NCBI GenBank assembly: GCA_001701115.1
Contig: DAAJ01000032.1
Location: 1,282-11,089, forward strand
DNA length: 9,808 nucleotides
DNA from: Bacteroidales bacterium GP2
GTDB taxonomy: Bacteria; Bacteroidota; Bacteroidia; Bacteroidales; Muribaculaceae
Direction: 5' to 3'
Positions 6,269-9,808 of the stretch are shown one piece after another (within the stretch, counting starts at the first letter, position 1; the number at the start of each line of letters is the position of its first letter). The position numbers and the translations under genes are program-made. The notes below the pieces were generated by a model that worked only from the letters and a program-made list of their open reading frames with translations, was not told the DNA's origin and did not search any database.

Positions 6269-6635
6269 AACCCAGAGAAAAATATTCCCTTGAATAGTCT
6301 ACCGGACGTAAAATCTCATTATCAAAACACACCAAATCTATGTCAATTTCCACAATATGGGAATTTGCATCACCTGAATGTGTGCGTCCAAGAGAGTTTT
6401 CTATTTCCTTGCACAGCAAATTCAAAGAACCTGCATCATAATCCCATAAACCGAAAGCAACCGCATTCACATAATCCGGGTCTTTACCATTTACTGCCCG
6501 TGTAGAGTAAGGCTCACACATTGTCCAACACGACAGGTGCGACTTTAGCGCATATGCCGCTTTTGACAAAAAAATCCGAGCCTCCGGATGGTTGCTCCCG
6601 ATAGAAAGCCAAGCCTTATGTCCCTTACAGTCCAT
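6243..6635 (-). CDS. folK: Short HPPK-like protein (6-hydroxymethyl-dihydropterin pyrophosphokinase)
   Basis: A 130-residue protein resembling HPPK, which transfers pyrophosphate from ATP to 6-hydroxymethyl-7,8-dihydropterin in folate synthesis. Visible family signatures are WLSIGSN (9-15), EPYSTRAV with PDYVNAV (41-59), IENSLGR (78-84) and IDID (97-100), with Asp98 and Asp100 as probable magnesium ligands, then LRPVDYSREYFSLGF. It is shorter than the usual 150-165 residues. The segment between GR and DxD, normally Arg-rich with the equivalent of E. coli Arg92, holds no arginine; Arg84 aligns with Arg82. It may be a divergent active enzyme, or a paralogue that has lost or changed activity. 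Its ATG sits inside the last codons of tex (11-bp overlap), which suggests coupled translation. Its 3' end overlaps comEC by 26 bp. Confidence 0.75.
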   Translation of the reverse strand: MDCKGHKAWLSIGSNHPEARIFLSKAAYALKSHLSCWTMCEPYSTRAVNGKDPDYVNAVAFGLWDYDAGSLNLLCKEIENSLGRTHSGDANSHIVEIDIDLVCFDNEILRPVDYSREYFSLGFNRMKEDF

Positions 6636-8775
6636 TCTGGGGTACTCCCTTCATTGTCAATGCCACTCTTGCACGCTGTGCATCCACATCAAGGACTTTC
6701 ACCCTAACCGTCTGCCCTACACTCAGCAGCTGAGCCGGATTGCTGACAAAACCATCGGAAAGCTGTGAGATATGCACAAGCCCATTTACTTTAAGACCTA
6801 TATCGACAAAAGCTCCAAATGCTGTGAGATTGTTAACTTTTCCAGTAAGTTCACGACCGATATGGAGATCTGCAATAGCGGCGACATCAGGGTCAAATAT
6901 ACGTTTATCCTCCTCTTTGATTCGCGGGTCTCTTCCCGGGCGGGCAAGTTCACTTACAATATCTGTAAGAGTAGGCATACCAGTATAACGATCTATATAT
7001 TTTTCAAGGTCCAAAGAATCAAGACGATTTTTATCCCTTATAAGCATCTTGGTTTCAACTCCACAGTCCTTTGCCATTCTTTCAACCAACTGATAGCGTT
7101 CAGGATGCACACCTGTTGCATCCAACGGATTACTTCCCCCATTAATGCGTAAGAACGGCGCACACTGTTCAAATGTCTTTTTGCCCATCCTTGCCACATC
7201 CAAAAGGTCATTCCTGGAGTTAAAGCGCCCTTTTTCGCTACGCTTCGCCACTATATTTCCAGCAAGGGACGGACCAATTCCAGATACTCTGGATAAAAGC
7301 TCCACTGATGCAGTATTCACATCCACCCCGACAGCGTTAACACAATGCTCAACCGTAAAATCCAACGCTGAACGCAGGGCATTCTGGTCAACATCATGCT
7401 GGTACTGCCCTACTCCTATGGATTTCGGATCTATCTTGACAAGCTCTGAAAGAGGATCAAGGAGCCTGCGGGCAATAGAAACAGCCCCACGCAAGGTAAT
7501 ATCCAAATCAGGGAACTCACGCCTTGCTGTTTCAGATGCAGAATATATGCTTGCCCCACTTTCACTGACAAGAACGATATTTACCTGCCGTGGAAAGGTA
7601 ACATCACGTAAAAATGCCATAGTTTCCCTTGATGCTGTTCCATCTCCCACCGCAATAACATCTATACTTAAGCGTCCTACCAAATGACAAAGCACATCCG
7701 CAGCTCCATAAACATCTCCAACGGGTGCACATGGATATATAACTTCAGTTGCCATCAATGCACCCTGCTCATCAATGCACGCAACTTTACATCCATTTTT
7801 AAATCCAGGGTCAATACCCAGCACTCTTTTACGTCCAAGCGGCTGAGCCATTAGAAGCTGCTCTACATTGTCAGCAAAAATAGATATTGCCGCATTATCA
7901 GCCTTTTCTTTTGCAGTCGCAGCGACTTCAGTTTCAATTGACGGACGGAGAAGCCGTTTATAACCGTCCCTTACTGCACCCTTGACTATTTCCGCACACT
8001 CAGGAGTGGCACCAGGACGCACAAACATCCTGCTAAGGCGATCCATCATTTCATCATCATCGATTGTAATGGATACCTTAAGTATGCCCTGCTCCTCTCC
8101 TCTGCGCAAAGCAAGATAGTGATGTGAGCCCGCAAGTCGTAAAGGCTTCTTATACTCAAAATAGTTCCTGAAATTTTCTCCTTCCGCCTCCTTACCTTTG
8201 ATAACCTTCGATTCAAGCATTGCACTACGGGCAAATTTCGCTCTAAGAAGGTTACGGGCTTTTTCACTTTCACTTACCCACTCCGCAATAATATCAGCTG
8301 CTCCGGAAATAGCCGCATTCTTATCGGCAATTTCACCCTTGACATATTTTCCAGCTGACATTAACGGGTTCGCAAGTTTCTGTGCCATTATTAATTTTGC
8401 CAATGGCTCAAGACCATTCTCCCTGGCTACAGTAGCTTTGCTCCTGCGGCGCGGTTTGTAAGGGAGATAAATATCCTCTATCTCAGAAGGGTCAAGAGAT
8501 GAAGCAAGCCTTAATGCCAGTTCATCCGTAAGCACTCCTTGTTTTGAAAGAGCATCCGCAATAAATTCCTTTCTTTTTTCAAGCTCTTCAAGAGCGATAG
8601 CATTTGTCCTGATATTTTGCAATGCTACTTCATCCATTGAACCGGTAGCTTCCTTGCGGTATCGCGCTATGAAAGGAATTGTAGCACCCTCTTCAAACAT
8701 CTTTAAAACAGCGGCTACATTTTTGCGCGGATAATTCAGTTTATCACTTATTACTTGTGCGGTGTCAAGAGGCAT
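6625..8775 (-). CDS. tex: Tex-family S1 RNA-binding protein / transcription accessory factor
   Basis: A 716-residue cytoplasmic protein with the full Tex layout. The helical N-terminal region has TIPFIARYRKEATG (32-45) and EDIYLPYKPRRR. A YqgF/RNase H-like domain begins near residue 315 with LGIDPGFKNG. A helix-hairpin-helix pair follows, with VGVDVNTAS and SGIGPSLAGNIVAKR (about 480-505) and then FLRINGG. A C-terminal S1 domain, about 633-710, contains GKVNNLTAFGAFVDIG and GLVHISQLSD. Tex proteins bind nucleic acids and associate with transcribing RNA polymerase; the exact role differs between species. The length is normal for the family. The ATG at 8775 begins a family-typical N-terminus and lies 15 bp after the metallophosphoesterase stop, so the two probably share a transcript. 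No Shine-Dalgarno is visible. Confidence 0.95.
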   Translation of the reverse strand: MPLDTAQVISDKLNYPRKNVAAVLKMFEEGATIPFIARYRKEATGSMDEVALQNIRTNAIALEELEKRKEFIADALSKQGVLTDELALRLASSLDPSEIEDIYLPYKPRRRSKATVARENGLEPLAKLIMAQKLANPLMSAGKYVKGEIADKNAAISGAADIIAEWVSESEKARNLLRAKFARSAMLESKVIKGKEAEGENFRNYFEYKKPLRLAGSHHYLALRRGEEQGILKVSITIDDDEMMDRLSRMFVRPGATPECAEIVKGAVRDGYKRLLRPSIETEVAATAKEKADNAAISIFADNVEQLLMAQPLGRKRVLGIDPGFKNGCKVACIDEQGALMATEVIYPCAPVGDVYGAADVLCHLVGRLSIDVIAVGDGTASRETMAFLRDVTFPRQVNIVLVSESGASIYSASETARREFPDLDITLRGAVSIARRLLDPLSELVKIDPKSIGVGQYQHDVDQNALRSALDFTVEHCVNAVGVDVNTASVELLSRVSGIGPSLAGNIVAKRSEKGRFNSRNDLLDVARMGKKTFEQCAPFLRINGGSNPLDATGVHPERYQLVERMAKDCGVETKMLIRDKNRLDSLDLEKYIDRYTGMPTLTDIVSELARPGRDPRIKEEDKRIFDPDVAAIADLHIGRELTGKVNNLTAFGAFVDIGLKVNGLVHISQLSDGFVSNPAQLLSVGQTVRVKVLDVDAQRARVALTMKGVPQNGL

Positions 8776-8790
8776 CGTTGGTATGATAAA

Positions 8791-9808
8791 TTAGTTGTTT
8801 TTTCGTTTTAATGTAATGACTGTTATCTCAGGAGTAGCACCTATTCGCATCGGTAAGCCGACAGTGCCTGCACCTATATTTACATAAAGGCTTTTATCCT
8901 TGTCAGACGCATGATAGAGTCCTCCCCATGTAGGATAGCGGAACTCAGCAGGTGACCATCCGAAAATTTCAATCTGCATCGCATGGGTATGCCCACTAAG
9001 AGCAAGATCGATTTTGACATTTTTATGTTCAGCAATTGAATCTACCCAATGCGCCGGATTATGGGTCAATAGAATCTTTGTATTGGAATCATCTAAATCA
9101 GGATACGCATTCATAAGCGAACCATAAGATTTGAAAGGCGGATCACCAATATTTTCCACCCCTATGATTGCAATTGAATCGCTATCTTGCTTAAAAAATG
9201 TATGCTCATTACGTAGAAGCTTCCACCCCATTTTTGCTTGCAGACTATAGAGAAGCTCCATATTCTCCTGTTTTGCATTTTCGTCCTTCCAGGTCGAGTA
9301 ATCACCATAATCGTGGTTCCCAAGGATTGAATAAACTCCGTCAGGTGCTTCCAGACGCGACAAGACATCAACAAATGGAATCAGCTCGTCTGACCGGCGA
9401 TTTACTATATCGCCTGTAAAAAATATTGCATCCGATCGTGTAGCATTTATCCTGTCAACCAGCTTAGAAACAAAAGCCGTGTCCGTACGGAAAGTACCTG
9501 TATGAAGATCCGAGAACTGTGTAATCCTGTAACTATCGAATTTTTCAGGCAGATTGGCAATCTCTATCGTCACTTCCTTTATTTGGATCCGGTAACGGTT
9601 AACCAAAGCACCCCACCACATAACTATAAAAGCAACAGTGCCAAGGAATGCACCTAAAACCGAAAGCACTTTTATGCGCTTACCCCTGAATAAGCATGGA
9701 ATTGAGGCAATCAAATCAAAGATTACAAATATATATTTACCTATATATATCGTCATGTAACCGAAAAGTGTCCACATCACGGTCAACAATACATCTTCTG
9801 AACCGCTT
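8791..9808 (-). CDS. Membrane-anchored calcineurin-like metallophosphoesterase (5' end outside window)
   Basis: A metallophosphoesterase of the YkuE/YaeI-like group. Counting from a TTG at 9789, residues 1-30 and 41-60 are hydrophobic and should anchor the protein in the inner membrane. The catalytic domain follows with FSDLH (92-96, Asp94 and His96), TGDIVN (125-130), GNHD (157-160), LLTH (240-243) and SGHTH (265-269), a complete set of dinuclear metal ligands. The frame continues without a stop from 9789 to the window edge, and the first hydrophobic segment is already under way, so the true start is probably upstream; the TTG is not a convincing start. The substrate is unknown. Related proteins act on phospholipid or nucleotide-sugar phosphates, and a lipid A step similar to LpxG is one possibility without direct evidence here. 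It is the first visible gene of the tex-folK run. Confidence 0.88.
   Translation of the reverse strand, partial: SGSEDVLLTVMWTLFGYMTIYIGKYIFVIFDLIASIPCLFRGKRIKVLSVLGAFLGTVAFIVMWWGALVNRYRIQIKEVTIEIANLPEKFDSYRITQFSDLHTGTFRTDTAFVSKLVDRINATRSDAIFFTGDIVNRRSDELIPFVDVLSRLEAPDGVYSILGNHDYGDYSTWKDENAKQENMELLYSLQAKMGWKLLRNEHTFFKQDSDSIAIIGVENIGDPPFKSYGSLMNAYPDLDDSNTKILLTHNPAHWVDSIAEHKNVKIDLALSGHTHAMQIEIFGWSPAEFRYPTWGGLYHASDKDKSLYVNIGAGTVGLPMRIGATPEITVITLKRKNN

Noticed and set aside
6894..6901. Minus-strand TATATTTG box inside tex, upstream of folK
   Set aside because: It matches TAnnTTTG, but such a short A/T-rich motif is expected by chance and folK is tightly joined to tex.
7145..7687. 180-codon plus-strand open frame opposite tex
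   Set aside because: It is antisense to the YqgF and helix-hairpin-helix region of tex, whose frame is clearly the coding one; no recognisable domain.
8464..8484. GAGATA / TATCTC inverted repeat inside tex
   Set aside because: Six pairs with a 9-base loop in coding sequence, no T-tract and no regulatory context; consistent with chance.

Overview
The window reads as a chromosomal core-gene segment from a member of the Bacteroidetes, most likely order Bacteroidales; a Muribaculaceae-like gut lineage is a guess from protein flavour only. The reasons are: three Bacteroidetes-type -7 promoter boxes (TAnnTTTG) in the only two sizeable intergenic gaps, almost no Shine-Dalgarno sequences, a ComEC without the usual nuclease domain, and an AmgK-like kinase fused to a RapZ C-terminal domain. 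There are no mobile elements, CRISPR arrays, rRNAs or tRNAs.

Layout. Bases 1-65 (minus) are the first 21 codons of rpsP (ribosomal protein bS16), cut by the left edge. Its promoter and a long imperfect inverted repeat lie in 66-189. Bases 190-2358 (minus) hold a two-gene operon: a RapZ-C-fused sugar kinase (amgK-like) followed 9 bp later by a MurU-like nucleotidyltransferase. Together they look like the anomeric kinase and uridylyltransferase steps that return recovered MurNAc to UDP-MurNAc. A 116-bp divergent promoter region (2359-2474) separates this operon from a plus-strand run with short spacings: aroE (shikimate dehydrogenase), a YeiH-type membrane transporter, and comEC (DNA-uptake channel, TTG start), 2475-6268. 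A terminator-like hairpin with a T-run sits inside comEC at 4574-4620.

Bases 6243-9808 hold a minus-strand run: a membrane-anchored metallophosphoesterase (5' end cut by the right edge), tex (S1-domain nucleic-acid-binding factor) and a short folK-like HPPK. tex and folK overlap by 11 bp, and folK and comEC overlap tail to tail by 26 bp, so no space is left for an ordinary intergenic terminator.

The item most worth following up is the kinase-RapZ fusion beside murU. It physically joins a cell-wall amino-sugar salvage enzyme to a domain that in Escherichia coli RapZ senses glucosamine-6-phosphate. The other notable items are the intragenic hairpin in comEC, the inverted repeat embedded in the rpsP promoter, and the atypical active-site region of the folK product. 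Nothing here proves a wholly new system.
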